A stretch of 64,000 bases of DNA from Mesaphorura yosii (taxonomy: Eukaryota; Arthropoda; Collembola; Poduromorpha; Tullbergiidae). Shown here in pieces: positions 10,301 through 23,062 of the stretch; within the stretch, counting starts at the first letter, position 1; each line of letters starts with the position of its first letter. A model generated the notes under the pieces. That model was not told the DNA's origin. It worked only from the letters and a program-made list of their open reading frames with translations, and did no database searches. The stretch covers positions 1-64,000 of the forward strand of contig WIXG01000268.1 of assembly GCA_009869945.1 (NCBI GenBank), written 5' to 3'. Both the position numbers and the translations under genes were made by a program.

Positions 10301-13300
10301 TCAAGGTATGTTTAAACTTAACTTAAATTGTGATACTTCGATTTGTCTGCAAAACTCCTACTAACCGGTGTCTCAATTTTGTAGGGTTTCATGGCCCACC
10401 AGGTTAGAAAACTTACAAGCCAAACAAACTCATCTCATGCGTGAGAACCTCTACAACTTGCTTGTAATTCATGTTGATTAGGACCGCCTGGACGACCGGG
10501 TCCAATGGGCGCTGAGGGAGAGCGAGGGTAAGACCATAAAAACACACCATCCGCTGTGGTCCAAACGTGGGTATTTTGGAGTCTTGATATTTGATTTTGA
10601 CCGTTCAGACTGCCAGGATTGACAATCTTGGGACCAGCTGGAGTCGATGGCTTATCCGGTCGAGATGGCAAGTTTCCACTGTCCAAAAATCCTTGGCCTT
10701 CTATGCAGATTTTGTTAACCTCACATTTTGCACAGGATTCCCTGGATTCAAGGGCGAGCGTGGAGACTTTGGCCCAGAAGGTCCAAAAGGCTATCCTGGC
10801 ACTGGGCAAGACAAAATCGGACCACCTGGTCCTCCAGGATTACCGGTAATGCATTAGAATTCATTCCCGTCGCAACATTGCCCGTTCTAATCAATGGGTT
10901 TCTGCAGGGTTTGGATGGAGATCCTGGAATTCCTGGAATGGATGGCCTGGACGGGCCAATGGGAGCGAAAGGAAAAGGGGGCGATGATTGTCCCAAGTGC
11001 TTCGATGGGTTTCCCGGCATGAAAGGTGAACGTGGCCCAGCTGGACTTTCGGGGCTGCCTGGACCAGTTGGCCCGCGTGGGTATCCCGGCCCCAGAGGAC
11101 TGAAAGGAGAACCTGGGCAGAGCTTCGCTGGATTTCCAGGTTTGTTTGTCACGCACAACAGAATAGATACGGAACACAGCAATTCTTAGTTCATGCTTGG
11201 CTGCTTGCTGCCTTCCAGCAGTACGCCGTTTACTTTTTTTTAACGGATATACGCTTTCGTGAAATGAAAAGTTGTTAATTGTTTTCTCTGTTTGCAGGCG
11301 CGCCGGGTCGAAATGGATTGTTTGGACTTGCTGGATTTCCGGTATGAAGATAGAAATCACAATTCACATTTACAACCATGCAACGGGGAATAAACCATGA
11401 AGCCATATACTAGTTGAGTTATGAATTTGACTCTTTTCTTCTAGGGAGATAAAGGCGATCCTGGAGAAGTGATTTTGCCAGATGTTGGGCTTATCTCTGG
11501 ACTAAAAGGAATCCAAGGAGATCCAGGATATCCTGGCCCAGATGGACCCAGAGGACCAGTTGGTATGTCATGCTTCATTCGAGCGTCATTGCTTCGAGCC
11601 ACTTTCGTCTCACTAAATTTTTACGCGTTTCAGGCCCACCCGGACGTGGAGGTGATCAAGGACCTCAAGGCCCAAAAGGAGAGAAAGGTGGACGAGCAAT
11701 AGTGCAATAAAATTTGACGAGTCAGATTCATCACTGCATATTTTATTTACAGGAGCGATCGGCGAATTTGGAGATCCTGGCAGAGATGGTCAAGACGGGC
11801 CTCCTGGACTTGATGGCAAGAAAGGTCAACCTGCAGACTTCTACGGAGACAGAGAACTGCTTCGTGGTGATCCAGGACTGCCAGGATTCAGGTTTTACAA
11901 CTGTAATTATTTTTTAGAAGCAAATTAGACTTAACCTCATTGACATGTGGTTTCAGAGGCCCTCAAGGTGAGAGTGGAGACAAAGGACCAGATGGCGAAC
12001 CCGGCGACAGCGGAGCTGAATTAACTCGTGGAGAGCCAGGGCCAACCGGTGAAGAAGGAGTCAGAGGTGAGGCGGAATCGAATTTGTGCAGTTCTAGTTC
12101 TGGACTCCATCCTCCAGACCTTAATTTTCTTCCTTGACCGCAGGAGTAAGAGGTTCGCCAGGCTTTCCAGGCGACCCAGTAAGTAAACTTGGCCTTCCCT
12201 CAAAGTTTTCGGAGATCGCTGAATAAGCAGCTATTTTCTCGTCTTGCAGGGACTTGATGGCTGGCCCGGAGAAAAAGGACCTCCCGGTGACTCGTACCCC
12301 GGTCCACCAGGTCCCGATGGATTTAAGGGCTACCCCGGAATCGTCGGTGACCATGGATGGAGAGGACCCCCTGGTCTGCCGGGCATTCCAGGAATACCAG
12401 GCGAGGATGTACGAACGAAACCAAGTCTCAACGATTCACTGAACATCGAGAAGAAACTAATTCAAGCTGCGATTTGGCTTTGCAGGGTCGCCCTGGTCTC
12501 AAAGGACCTCCTGGGCTCGACCTGCTTAGTGGAGATTTCGGCCTTCCTGGTTTGAGAGGTGAAAAGGGTGAGCCAGGTCTTTCTGGGCCTCCTGGAGCTG
12601 CAGGTATCGAAGGATTCTACGGCCTGAAAGGAGCCAAAGGCGCGCCTGGAGAAGTTGGTGCGCCAGGTGTGAAGGTCGGCGCAAATTCTCAAAATATTCC
12701 ATTTCTAATCTCAATTCGAAGACACGCAGATGTGACATTTATATTTATATCTCATGCCTGATTCTAGGGAGAACAAGGAGACATAGTTCGTGGCCTGCCT
12801 GGATTGAACGGACTGCCAGGCGATCCAGGTTCTCAAATTGCAGACTTCAAACGCGCCATTTGCATTTTGGCCTTGTTGTCAGCACTGTTTTGTTCCCAGG
12901 ACCTTTTGGCTTGCCCGGAATCTTTGGATCGCCCGGTTCCACTGGACCTCCAGGTAATAACAGCAAGCACGCAGTCGTTTCTAGGATTTTAATAGCTGCG
13001 AATTGCGATTACGATGGCTAAAAACGAAAGATGAGAACGAATCTTCTGTTACAATTTCATCTCGTAGAATATGCCATTGAATCTATTTTCTGACAGCAAT
13101 GAAACCGAAACACCCTTTTATACAGTTTTTTCGTCCTGATATGAGTGAATTGTTTCTCTCAAATCTCTTAATTTCAATTTTTTTTGCTAGGCATGCCCGG
13201 AATCCCTGGTCTGCCTGGCTCCAAGGGAGACCGAGGACGAGATGGCCTGCAGGGGCTTGACGGGGACTCTGGACTGGATGGTGGACCTGGCCGTCAAGGA

Positions 13301-16300
13301 AGAGATGGATTTCCTGGTCCTTTCGGTCAGAAAGGAATAAGAGGAGATCCTGGTGGCCAAGGTAAAAAATTGCGCCTAGCCTTTTTGAATGCAAAATAAT
13401 GATACCACTCTGGTAACAGGGTATGAGGGTTTGAAGGGCTACGCGGGCTTGGATGGGTTTAAGGGACGAAAGGGTGAGCGAGGAGACTTTGGTCCTCCTG
13501 GTCCGTACGGAATTGAGGGTTCAAAAGTAATACTCACACTCTTACACTCTCAATGCATGCAATTACGAGTATTTTGATTACATCGTCCTCTGACCTTGTT
13601 AAGGGCCCAGTCGGTGACGCAGGATACCCCGGATTTGTTGGCGAGCCTGGTGAAGCCAATGCATTCGGAGTCAAAGGAGAACCTGGAGAGGTAAATATTT
13701 CCAAACTTCTAAATTAGAAAGAAATTCTAGGCATTATGTATCCTATGTTCCCTTTTTTTAGCCCGGCTTTCCTGGCCCGCCCGGACGATTTGGGTTCAAT
13801 GGATTCAAGGGTGAGCCTGGAGACTCCATTCCAGGACCACCTGGTGAGTAGAGCTCAAATATTCAACTGACGCCCGAATAACAAGGGAACTGACGCTTCT
13901 GGTGTTACGTAGGACTCGCGGGGCCTGTCGGCGACGACGGATACCCTGGAATAAACGGATTCCCTGGCATCAAGGGCATGAGCGGTGATATGGGAGTGGA
14001 AGGACCGAAAGGAATTGAAGGTGCGGGCTCTTTGGAACTCAAAGCAGATTTTTCTCACCTGTATGAACCCTATGTAATTCGTGGTAATGCGATTATGTAG
14101 GCGATCCTGGGCTTCCGGGAAGGCATGGCGGGCGAGGTTTCCGTGGTCCGTTCGGGCCGCCCGGAATTGAAGGCATTCCCGGCCCAAAAGGAATGGATGG
14201 CGATCCTGGACTGTTTGGTCGTCCAGGTACGAAGTCTTAAACTTTCTGAACTTTTAGCTTCTAATTGACCTAATGCCGTGCAGGGATTCCTGGACAAATT
14301 GGCGATTCTGGGCTTCGTGGACCGCCAGGAACTCCTGGCCCCGTCGGCGACGTTGGTGACGCAGGATTCGCAGCTGCTGGTTGGGAGGGACCGCCAGGTT
14401 CGATACTATTTGCCTTACATTGATAAGCCTTCTTTTACTAACGGAACTATTAATCTTTTAAATTGTAAGGACTTCCGGGGCTTGGTGGAGAGCCTGGAAT
14501 TAATGGACTGCCCGGGACGAAAGGGATGAATGGCGATCCTGGTCCTGCTGGATTTGATGGCCTGTGGGGTCCCCCGGGCCCAGACGGCGATGCGGGTGAC
14601 CCAGCACCGATTATTCGTAAGGCATTCTAGTAAATGAGCTTCACAACTGTATTAATTAAGACATTTCTACACAGCTCCTTCGAGAATTGAGCATGGGGAC
14701 CCTGGAGAGCCTGGCCCCCCGGGCAAAACAGGCCGCTCTGGTTGGCCCGGACAAAAGGGCGGTCCGGGTGATTACGGGTTCAATGGACTGAGAGGAATGA
14801 AGGGTGAACCGGGTGAAGGAGTTCTTGGAAGGAAAGGACAGCCTGGGGACTTTGGTAATCAGAATTTAAATCGAGAACTCAAAAGACGAATGAGAATTCA
14901 TTTCAGAAGCATTTTCTTCACACAGGGCCTTCTGGACCACCTGGCATGCCGGGATTGGATGGAACGAGAGGGTTGGATGGTCCACCAGGTCGTCCTGGAG
15001 CCAGAGGTGATCCTGGCGAGTCAGGAAGACTGTAAGTTTATCTCAGCTGCAAATATTCAGCTTTCAACATAATCATTTGTCTCTGTTATTCATTTCAGAG
15101 CGTTTGGAACGAGAGGAGACCCTGGACCACCGGGTGACCCCGGATTCGATGGGTTGAAAGGATTTCCGGGTGATTTTGGACGCAACGGATGGCCTGGACG
15201 ATCTGGTAAGGGAAAGTTTACAGTCATTGCTTGCAATTCCGTTTTCAGTCTTAATAGTCGGAAAGTACATCACACGCCATTTGTTCTCTTTCATTTTGAC
15301 AAACTTACATACTAGGCGAAAGCATGTTCTGATGGTGGTACAATGGTTCAGTGTTGCGTAATGAAATCTCTTACTATTTCCAGGGCCGAAAGGCCAGCCC
15401 GGTATTCCAGGCCTGGAAGGAATTGGAGGACCTCCAGGGTTAGATGGGCTGAAGGTACCTTCAATAATACATGCGTAATTTCATGCTTATGCTAGTTCGC
15501 GATTTCGAATTCACGTTTCCTACTTGCTGGCGACAGGGCGACAAAGGCGAGCGTGGAGAATACGGGTACGCTCCGCCCAACGCAATTGGCGAGGTGGGCG
15601 ACAGAGGCTTCCCTGGCCAAGAAGGGTTTCCTGGGCGGGCGGGACTGCCTGGGCCCGTTGGATTCCCGGTAAGAACTTGCAGCCTGGCGTACTTCGTGTG
15701 ATTGTGTGCTTAATTTGTTGTAATTTTTAGGGTTTCAGAGGCGACGACGGATTCCCGGGCTCAAATGGTCTTCCTGGCCTCTCTGGAATGAAGGGGACTC
15801 AGGGTGAGCCGGGATTCGAGGGCCTGCCAGGCGTAGCTGGCCTTCCCGGAAGAGGAGGCCTAGATGGCGACCCTGCACTACCAGGTATTAATGCGTTCGT
15901 AAATTACATTAAATTCCTTACTCCCGTTGGAATTACACTCAGACGGGCTTTATTCGTTTGGATGTTTTCAGGACCTCCTCCGAAGTCCAGAGGTTACTTT
16001 TTCACACGACACTCCCAAACCACATTCGATCCAGACTGTCCCGGCGGAAGTACGAAGCTTTGGTCTGGATTTTCACTTCTGCACTTGACTGGAGATGGCA
16101 AAGCACGTGGTCAAGATTTAGGTGAATGAGGGGCACTGGCAATAAGCATGAATTCCCGCCTCGAGGAGCATAAGCCTTAAATCTATTTTGGATTTCAGGA
16201 GCTCCTGGCAGTTGTCTCTTGAAATTCTCGACGATGCCGTTCCTGTTTTGCAATCTCAACAACGTGTGCAACTACGCGTCCCGGAACGACTACAGTTACT

Positions 16301-16884
16301 GGCTCAGCTCCTTCGAGCCGCTGCCCATGATGATGACCCCGATCACGGGGCAGGATATTAGAAAGTACATTTCAAGGTGTTCCGTCTGCGAAGCGCCCAC
16401 GCATGTGATAGCGGTCCACAGCCAGACGGATGAGACTCCGACCTGCCCAGTCGGGTGGTTTTCACTCTGGCAGGGATTCAGTTTTATGATGGTAAGCCGC
16501 CCGAAATTGTGCCAATTTCATGACAGAGTCTAATTTACTAATTTACCTAACCTTATTCTGCAGCATACTGACGCCGGTGCAGAAGGCGGCGGCCAGCCAC
16601 TCGCTTCTCCAGGCTCCTGTTTGGAGAAATTCAAGCCGCTTCCATTCATCGAGTGCGTCGGCCAAGGCCGCTGCAACCTGTTCAGCTCTGCCTTTTCCTA
16701 CTGGCTGGCGACGGTGCCTGAGAGCACCCAGTTTATGCGACCACAACAAGAAACGTTGAAGGCTGGAAGCCACGAGCGAAGAATCAGCCGGTGTTCCGTC
16801 TGCGCACGGCGAAGACCCGACCAGCGACCAGACTCGCCCGACTACGAACTGCCTGGAATACCGGACCTCGGCGAATGGGGATAA
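7367..16884 (+). CDS. Collagen IV alpha chain (alpha-1-like), 44 exons
   Basis: Basement-membrane network collagen, 1723 aa, complete. Exon 1 (7367-7441) encodes a 25-residue signal peptide. After an 847-nt intron, exon 2 (8289-8486) starts with a short Cys-rich 7S-like part ([15 protein letters not shown]). Exons 3-41 encode Gly-X-Y repeats with interruptions and several RGD triplets. The NC1 domain is in exons 42-44 (15972-16121, 16199-16491, 16564-16884). NC1 has all 12 cysteines, the FTRHSQT start, [11 protein letters not shown], and both C4 halves. Met in LPMMMTP and Lys in TLKAGS match the residues that form the peroxidasin-made sulfilimine bond. NNVCN and HTDAGAEG favour an alpha-1-type chain. 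Every junction keeps phase and total coding length is 5172 nt. One intron is GC-AG (10668-10735) and exon 13 is only 18 nt. After the last NC1 cysteine there is an unusual ~26-residue Arg/Pro/Asp-rich tail. Confidence 0.95.
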
Positions 16885-16890
16885 ATGTAG

Positions 16891-16896
16891 AATAAA
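16891..16896 (+). terminator. Proximal poly(A) signal of collagen IV
   Basis: AATAAA seven bases after the stop codon. A second AATAAA at 17220-17225 is the likely distal signal. It ends about 40 bases before the cuticle gene's own signal on the other strand. Confidence 0.55.
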
Positions 16897-17219
16897 GCAT
16901 ATTAAAATTAGAGTATACAAATTCTAATCACTTACAATTAGTCACTGTCGTAATGTTAAATGAAATATTCGCATGCATTTCTGTGAACTTTACTGCCATT
17001 TTCATTTTTCACTGCCAAGCGCCAATTTGAATAGAAATTGTAACTTGAAAAATTCAATCATTTTCAAATTGCTAGTCACGGATCTGAAAGATGATTTACG
17101 TAACCACACTTAATTAACTTGACAAGCAAGCTTTAATGTTCCTAACTGCGAATTGCACACTGCCGTCACGATTTTTAATAACAACTGCCAATTTGTGACC
17201 TTTTACGATTTTTTAATAG

Positions 17220-17225
17220 AATAAA
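17220..17225 (+). terminator. Distal poly(A) signal of collagen IV
   Basis: A second AATAAA about 335 bases after the stop codon, facing the convergent cuticle gene. Confidence 0.5.
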
Positions 17226-17267
17226 GCACACTCGAAATTTTGGAAAGATGAAACGTGTGGAGTTGTT

Positions 17268-17273
17268 TTTATT
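17268..17273 (-). terminator. Poly(A) signal of the cuticle protein gene
   Basis: TTTATT on the plus strand reads AATAAA on the minus strand, about 190 bases past the stop codon at 17459. Confidence 0.55.
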
Positions 17274-17458
17274 CAACAAAAACAAGGCAAGTTGTTTCCA
17301 TTTGCATCTTTGAAAATATTTGTACAATTGTACAGAAGATATGACAGTCAAGTTAAGGAAGTTAGGAAGCGTTTGTGTTGTGAAGTTGTTCGATTTGCCT
17401 GTCCAATCGTCTTGAGTTTTGACCGTTGATCGAATTGATTGTCGATTGATTGATTTGC

Positions 17459-20400
17459 TTAAAAGTTGTGGAAGTCGTCGTCGTTATCAATGAGCGTTGC
17501 GGATCTTTGGATAGAAAGCGTGCTTGCGCCACTGCCGATTCCATGTCCGGTATGGCCGGTGCTGCTGCCGAAGCTGGACTGGCCTGATCGGACAACGGTT
17601 CCACTGCCGAATCCAGACGACCCAGAATTGAAGCTGTTACCGCCGCTGCTGAATCCGGAGCCGCTGACTCCAGAGCTGAAGCTGCTGCCAGTCCTCAATC
17701 CAGACTGACGATTGAAAGTGTTGCTGTTGCTGTTGCCAAATCCTGAACCAACTGTCGAGCCGCCGTGACCAAAGCCAACTGATCCGCTTCCGGTTCTGAC
17801 TCCGCTGTTGAATCCTGAGCCCCCGGTTGTCGTTGTTCGCACTCCGCTGCTGAAGGCAGTCCCAGTCGAGCCGGAGCCGAATCCTGAACCTGAACCCGCA
17901 AAGTTCGAGCCTGAGCTTCCACGGTTGTAGCTGCCATGGCCATGGGTTCTGGTGTTAGCGTTCGCGTCGCCAACGGTGATCTGAGGAATTTGTGGAAGAT
18001 GAGCGCCTTGAGGCTGGTATCCATTTTCGTCCGCGATGTACGAGACGGAATACACTTGACCATCGTCACCAGTGTATGAGTACGAACCCTCTTTCACGGC
18101 GGCTGCGTCTTCACTGCCAGTATTCTTCAGAATGGTGCGTTCTTCGACTTTGGTGCCGTCGGCTGTCTCATATGCGTAGTGAGCGCCATCGACGTTGACC
18201 TCCTGCTCTTGCCGGAGGATCGCGACGTTGGCACCGCTGTGGGCGTGGGTGTTGGTGTTGTAGTTTGAGCCGCCTGAGCCTGAAGAGTAGGATCCCGATC
18301 CGCTGGAGCCATGGCCATAACCTGTCCGCACGCCTACGCCTGAGGAATAAGAACCTTGGTTATTGTAGACTTTGTTGGTATTGGTGTTGACGTTGGTTCG
18401 GACTCCGACTTCAGCGCCCTGATACACGTTGGCGTTACCCGAGCTGTAACCGATTCCGCCAATTCCAGACTGCGACTGCGCTCCGCTGATGCGATTTAAT
18501 CCGCTGCCGGTGTTGTGGCTGACGACTCCGGATCCGACGCCGAAAACGTTGCTTGATGTTCCGAACGTGCTCGTGCTCTGCCCAGTCCTGACTCCAGAAG
18601 AGTGTACGGATCCAGTGCCGAAGCTGCTGACTCCGCTCTGGCGATTGAAAGAGTTGGTGTTGCTGCCCACGCCTGAGCTTGATCCGACGGTGTTGAAAGA
18701 TGAGCCACTGCTCCCGAATCCGCGTCTGACTCCGGTCACATCACGTCCGAAGCTGCTGCTGGTTGAGCCTAAGGAGCTGACTCCTGAGCCTTGAACGTGG
18801 CTGTGACTGCGCTGACCAACAACGCCGAAACCTGATCCTGACGAGCCGAAGGAGGAGCCTGATGAGCCGAATCCAGATCGAACGTTGCTACCGCTGATAC
18901 CGGATTGGAAGGTGCCTGTGGAGACAACATTGCCAGATCCGAAGCTTGATCCACTACCACTGCCGCTGCTGAAACCGGCTCCAGTCTGGCGATTGAATGA
19001 ATTGTCGTGAACTCTGGAAGTGGCCAAGTTGTTGTTTCCGAATGAGGAGGACCCGCTGCCGAATGAAGACGAGCCAGTGCCGAAGGAAGACGAACCACTT
19101 CCTCTGCTGAAACCGGATCTTGTCAATCCTGAACCTGAGCCCGAGCTTGATCCGAAGTTGGATGTTGAGCCAGTGCCGAAAGATGAGCCGGTCCCAAGAG
19201 AGGACGAGCCGCTACCGCTGCTGAATCCGGATCTGCTCAGACCTGAGCCTGATCCGAAGCTGGACCCGGTACCGGTAACGCCGAAAGAGGTGGTCTTGCT
19301 GCTTCCTGTTAGGATTATTTACAATGTAATTTACAAAGAAATACTCAAAGATTTATAGCAAACATTAAATTTTTAACCTTACCCAAGTGAGATGAGCCGC
19401 TGGAGAAATCACCAGCCTTAGCATGGAGGTCGAAGTCAGATAGTCCCGAACGAGAACTTAATGATGAAGATCCAGAACTGAATCCGCTGCTCCCAGAACC
19501 GAATGATGATCTTGAGTTTCCTGAACTAAAACCGGTGTTACCAGAACCGAATGATGAACCTGAGTGGCCTGAGCCGAAGCTGCTGGTGCGGGAAGAGAAT
19601 CCAGATCCGCTGCTGTGGCCGGTAGTGCCTGAGCCGAGTGACGATCCTGAGTTAAAACCGGTGTTGCCAGAGCCGAATGATGATCCTGAACCGAAGTTGC
19701 TGGTGCGAGACGACAATCCCGACCCCGAGCTGAATCCAGTGTTGCCTGAGCCAAAAGTTGACCCTGAACCTGACCCGAAGTTGCTGGTACGGGAAGAGAA
19801 CCCAGATCCGCTGGTGTGTCCGGTGTTGCCAGAGCCGAAAGATGAACCTGACCCGAAGTTGCTGGTACGGGAAGAGAATCCAGATCCGCTGCTGTGGCCG
19901 GTAGTGCCTGAGCCGAAACTGCCCGTGCGGGATGAGAATCCAGATCCACTGCTGTGGCCGGTAGTGCCTGAGCCGAAAGATGAGCCTGAGCCGAAGCTGC
20001 CCGTGCGGGATGAGAATCCAGATCCACTGCTGTGACCTTGACCAGCGTGGTTCAAGGTGACTCTGTTATTGATGTGGGAATCTTCTTCGTCGTCTGCGTT
20101 CAAGTTGGAGGTGAAGAGGGTTCTAGAGCTTGAGTCACGGTTGCTGAATCCAGATCCGGAGCCGAAGTTGCTGTTTCCGCTACTGAAACCTGACCCGGAG
20201 GTGAATCCGCTACCGGTCGAGGTGCTGGAAGCGCCAAGAGGCAATTTACGTGCAGTAACTGAACCAGAGCCGAATCCCGAGCTAGAAGATCCAGTCAAAG
20301 TTTTGCTACTGAATCCGGAAGATCCAAATCCACTGCCACCGCTGGCGAACCCGGAGTTGCTGGTCCCGAATCCACTGCCACTGCCAGTGCTGTGTCCAAC

Positions 20401-20821
20401 GGTGTTAAAGTGAGTGCGCTGGTCATCGCGTTCGTCATCGAACAAGCTATCACTGTCATGATGACGGTGGGTTGTTCTGATCACGGTGACCTGGTTCGGG
20501 TCTGGCACCGTAATGTGGGAGGAGTGAGTGAGAGCGACCGGTGCGGACTGGAATTCACGCTTCTCGGAGGTCAAGGTCAACTGTCCAGAACCGCCGGTGT
20601 GGCTGTGGCTGTGACTGTGGCCTGGCAAGTGTCCATGCTCGTCGAGGTGGACGACGTCAGCGCGTGTAGCGGACGCAACCAAAAGAATGAGAATCACCTG
20701 CGACAAGAATTAATTAGATTCGATAATAATTAAATTCCAAACCAAATGTGCCCGATGAAAGAAAGAAGCAAGACGTTGAGCGAGACTTTTTAGAGTCAAA
20801 GTCACTTACTTGTTTCATCAT
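17459..20821 (-). CDS. Large Gly/Ser-rich cuticle protein with RR-1 chitin-binding domain
   Basis: Three exons: 20821-20810 (MMKQ), 20697-19383 and 19305-17459. Both introns keep phase and total length is 3174 nt, giving 1057 aa. The signal peptide is split after MMKQ and continues VILILLVASATRA, followed by a His-rich stretch. A Rebers-Riddiford chitin-binding domain lies near residues 800-885: EVNVDGAHYAYETADGT, then GSYSYTGDDGQVYSVSYIADENGYQPQGAHLP, which fits the RR-1 (soft cuticle) form. The rest is low complexity, SGSGF/SFGSG/SSRT repeats, including about six or seven repeats of roughly 25-30 residues in exon 2. Such flanks are expected to be disordered and possibly elastic. It is secreted into chitinous matrix. 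Short first coding exons of this kind are typical of CPR genes. Because Ser/Gly codons dominate, the antisense strand is also open over long stretches. Confidence 0.9.
19500..20040 (-). repeat. Coding tandem repeats in the cuticle protein
   Basis: Six to seven imperfect units, each near GHSSGSGFSSRTGSFGSG followed by a variable SFGSGTT/NT spacer, in exon 2 of the cuticle gene. Nucleotide similarity between units is high, so copy number may vary between alleles. Confidence 0.8.
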
Positions 20822-20933
20822 TCTGAATCAAAGTGATTTAAGAAAAAAGTTTCTGATAGAATCTACTGTGAGAAAGAAGAGATGGAAAGAGAATCTGAAT
20901 GGGGAATAAAATGAGCTCGGGGCTCGTCAGTCG

Positions 20934-20940
20934 TATTTAT
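20934..20940 (-). promoter_or_regulatory. TATA-like box of the cuticle gene
   Basis: ATAAATA on the minus strand, about 113 bases upstream of the ATG at 20821. This distance fits a short 5' UTR. TATA boxes are common in cuticle genes. Confidence 0.45.
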
Positions 20941-20941
20941 G

Positions 20942-23062
20942 AGCTTTTGACCGCCGAGGTTAATTCGAGACAGCTAATTGTCATTATGTCATTGTGTGGC
21001 TGTGGTTTGGCTTGGAGGTGTGAGTGTGATGGCAGGGCAGTTTGCAGTTGGTAGTATGCAAATTCGAAAAGGCAAATTACAATTAGCTAATAAAATAAAG
21101 AACAGAAACAAGAACATGAGAAAAGAAGATGCACCTTAACCTTGACAAATCAACTCGACATCGCCATCAAGAAGAAGATTCACTTGTTGCAAAGTTAATT
21201 GAGGTAAGAACTTATTTATGGCACCGGCATGACCTTCACCTTTGCACGTCAACCAAAAACACGTTTGCAGGGTAGTGAAAAAGTGAATCTCTCTCGCTGC
21301 CTCGCTGGGTGGTGATTAATGTCAATTGTGATTGTGAGCGGTGACATAATACGAGAGTGAGAAGGAAAACGACCCATCTTTCTGCTGTTAATCGTATTAA
21401 AAGAATTAAAATGTTTTCCCCGAAGTGCCAATGGTTTTATTATCTGAGAACCAGTTTGCTGTAATGATTTTTTGCAAGTGAAGCATGAAAGGAGCATCTT
21501 CATCTTGATAAGGCAAGAAAACTAGATCTTCATCATCTTCTTGACGTACGCGTACTTCCACGACTGCACGAGGCCTAATTTTTAATTGTGATTTTGATTA
21601 TGACAGGTGTGAACGTGGAATTGGACCGCCGGCCAGATGCGGCGGTTTATCAACGAAGACGAAGCTGCTGCAGGCACAAATTCGAGAACAAGTCGTCCTT
21701 CGCGATTCCCGAACCTGCAATCTACAAAAAAGTACGAGCCAAGCAGGGATGGTTGCAGGAATTTTCTTCGAGCCTCCATTTTGGGGATTTGGCAGGTCGG
21801 CAGATGAATCTGCATTCTACGAGGCCGTCGAGGCGAGTTGAAGCTTACAATCACAACATTTTAAGAGATCAAAACAAGTTCAATTCATGTTAATTTAATG
21901 TTTCCCCCAGATCAAATCAAAATCTTGATGGAGATTGAGAACGCGCGTTGTTGGAGTCCGTAATCAGTATTTGCCCATATTTAGAGATTTCCCAACGTGA
22001 TTACCGAAGATTCACAAAGTTGTAGGTCGTAAAATAATTCGACAACTGACAATGCTACAATTATGTAACCGGAGCCAAAGATTGCATAATCCTGCAAAAC
22101 TGCAAAAAACGTCTGCACGTCTGAATTGAGGCTGATAAGGAGTGGATTGACGATTGACACACTTTCAGCGTGTGATTCTCCAGAAATCTGGAAAAACTGG
22201 TCTCTGCCCGAATCAGTTTCGTGTTTCACGTGCCCCATGCGCTGAGCAGGTGGACAGCGGACAGTGCAGTGGAAAGCGTCTATCCGAAAGCCAAGCTGGG
22301 CTGCTCTGCACAGTCTGCAGACTGGTGACAAAACCATTATGCAAGATCGCACGAGCGATAAGTGACATGCCACGTCGGAATTTGCATTTACAAGTCGACG
22401 TGTCGTCGTTCGCGACGACGACATTGACGCTTTGCAATTAAAGACACGAAATGACTCGAGCAAAGTACAAAAAAGGTCACGCTTCAAATTTTGCATAAAA
22501 ATGCATGCCGGATCTGGTGACTCAAGAATTAACACCTTCATTCCAGCATTTGGACCGAATAACGAGCATTAGCATTCAGCATCTTAAATTCAAACACACG
22601 CATTCCGGCTGACTGCGCGTTGCATTGTACATTTCTCCTAGCGCTGGTCGATGCCAATGGCAATTTGAAAAAAGATAACTAAAAATAGACTAAATTTTAC
22701 ATTTCATGAACATATACATCCGAACCATGCGTTACATGCGAGATGCGATTAGAAAGGCAACCCAACGGAAGGATTTCACACTGGCTTATGACTTTGGAAA
22801 TGCAACTCAAAAGGCATAATAAAAGAATTTATAGAGAATTTATTAGTTCGCTTGCAGCTTCTGGTACTCTAACTTGCGTGAAGACCTTGTAATTGTAATA
22901 ACTGCATAAATCTAATTATGAATTTAGCTCAGTTTCATTAGTTAGCATTCAACGAGAAAAATTAAGCGTTACAGATTCATGAATCACTCTTCATTGTCTC
23001 ATTGTCACCAAATTTAGTGCTCCAGCCGCCAGCTCACTGAAACCGTCTCTAATCAAGTCAGC
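20942..23062. other. Intergenic region upstream of the cuticle and Star-like genes
   Basis: About 2.1 kb between divergently transcribed genes. The longest open frame is on the minus strand at 21981-22541 (186 codons) but it has no recognisable domain. I see no RNA gene or repeat of note. Confidence 0.45.

Noticed and set aside
21981-22541. 186-codon open frame on the minus strand
   Set aside because: Longer than most chance frames, with an ATG, but there is no recognisable domain, signal or repeat, and no conservation can be checked here. A search and RNA-seq could revive it.
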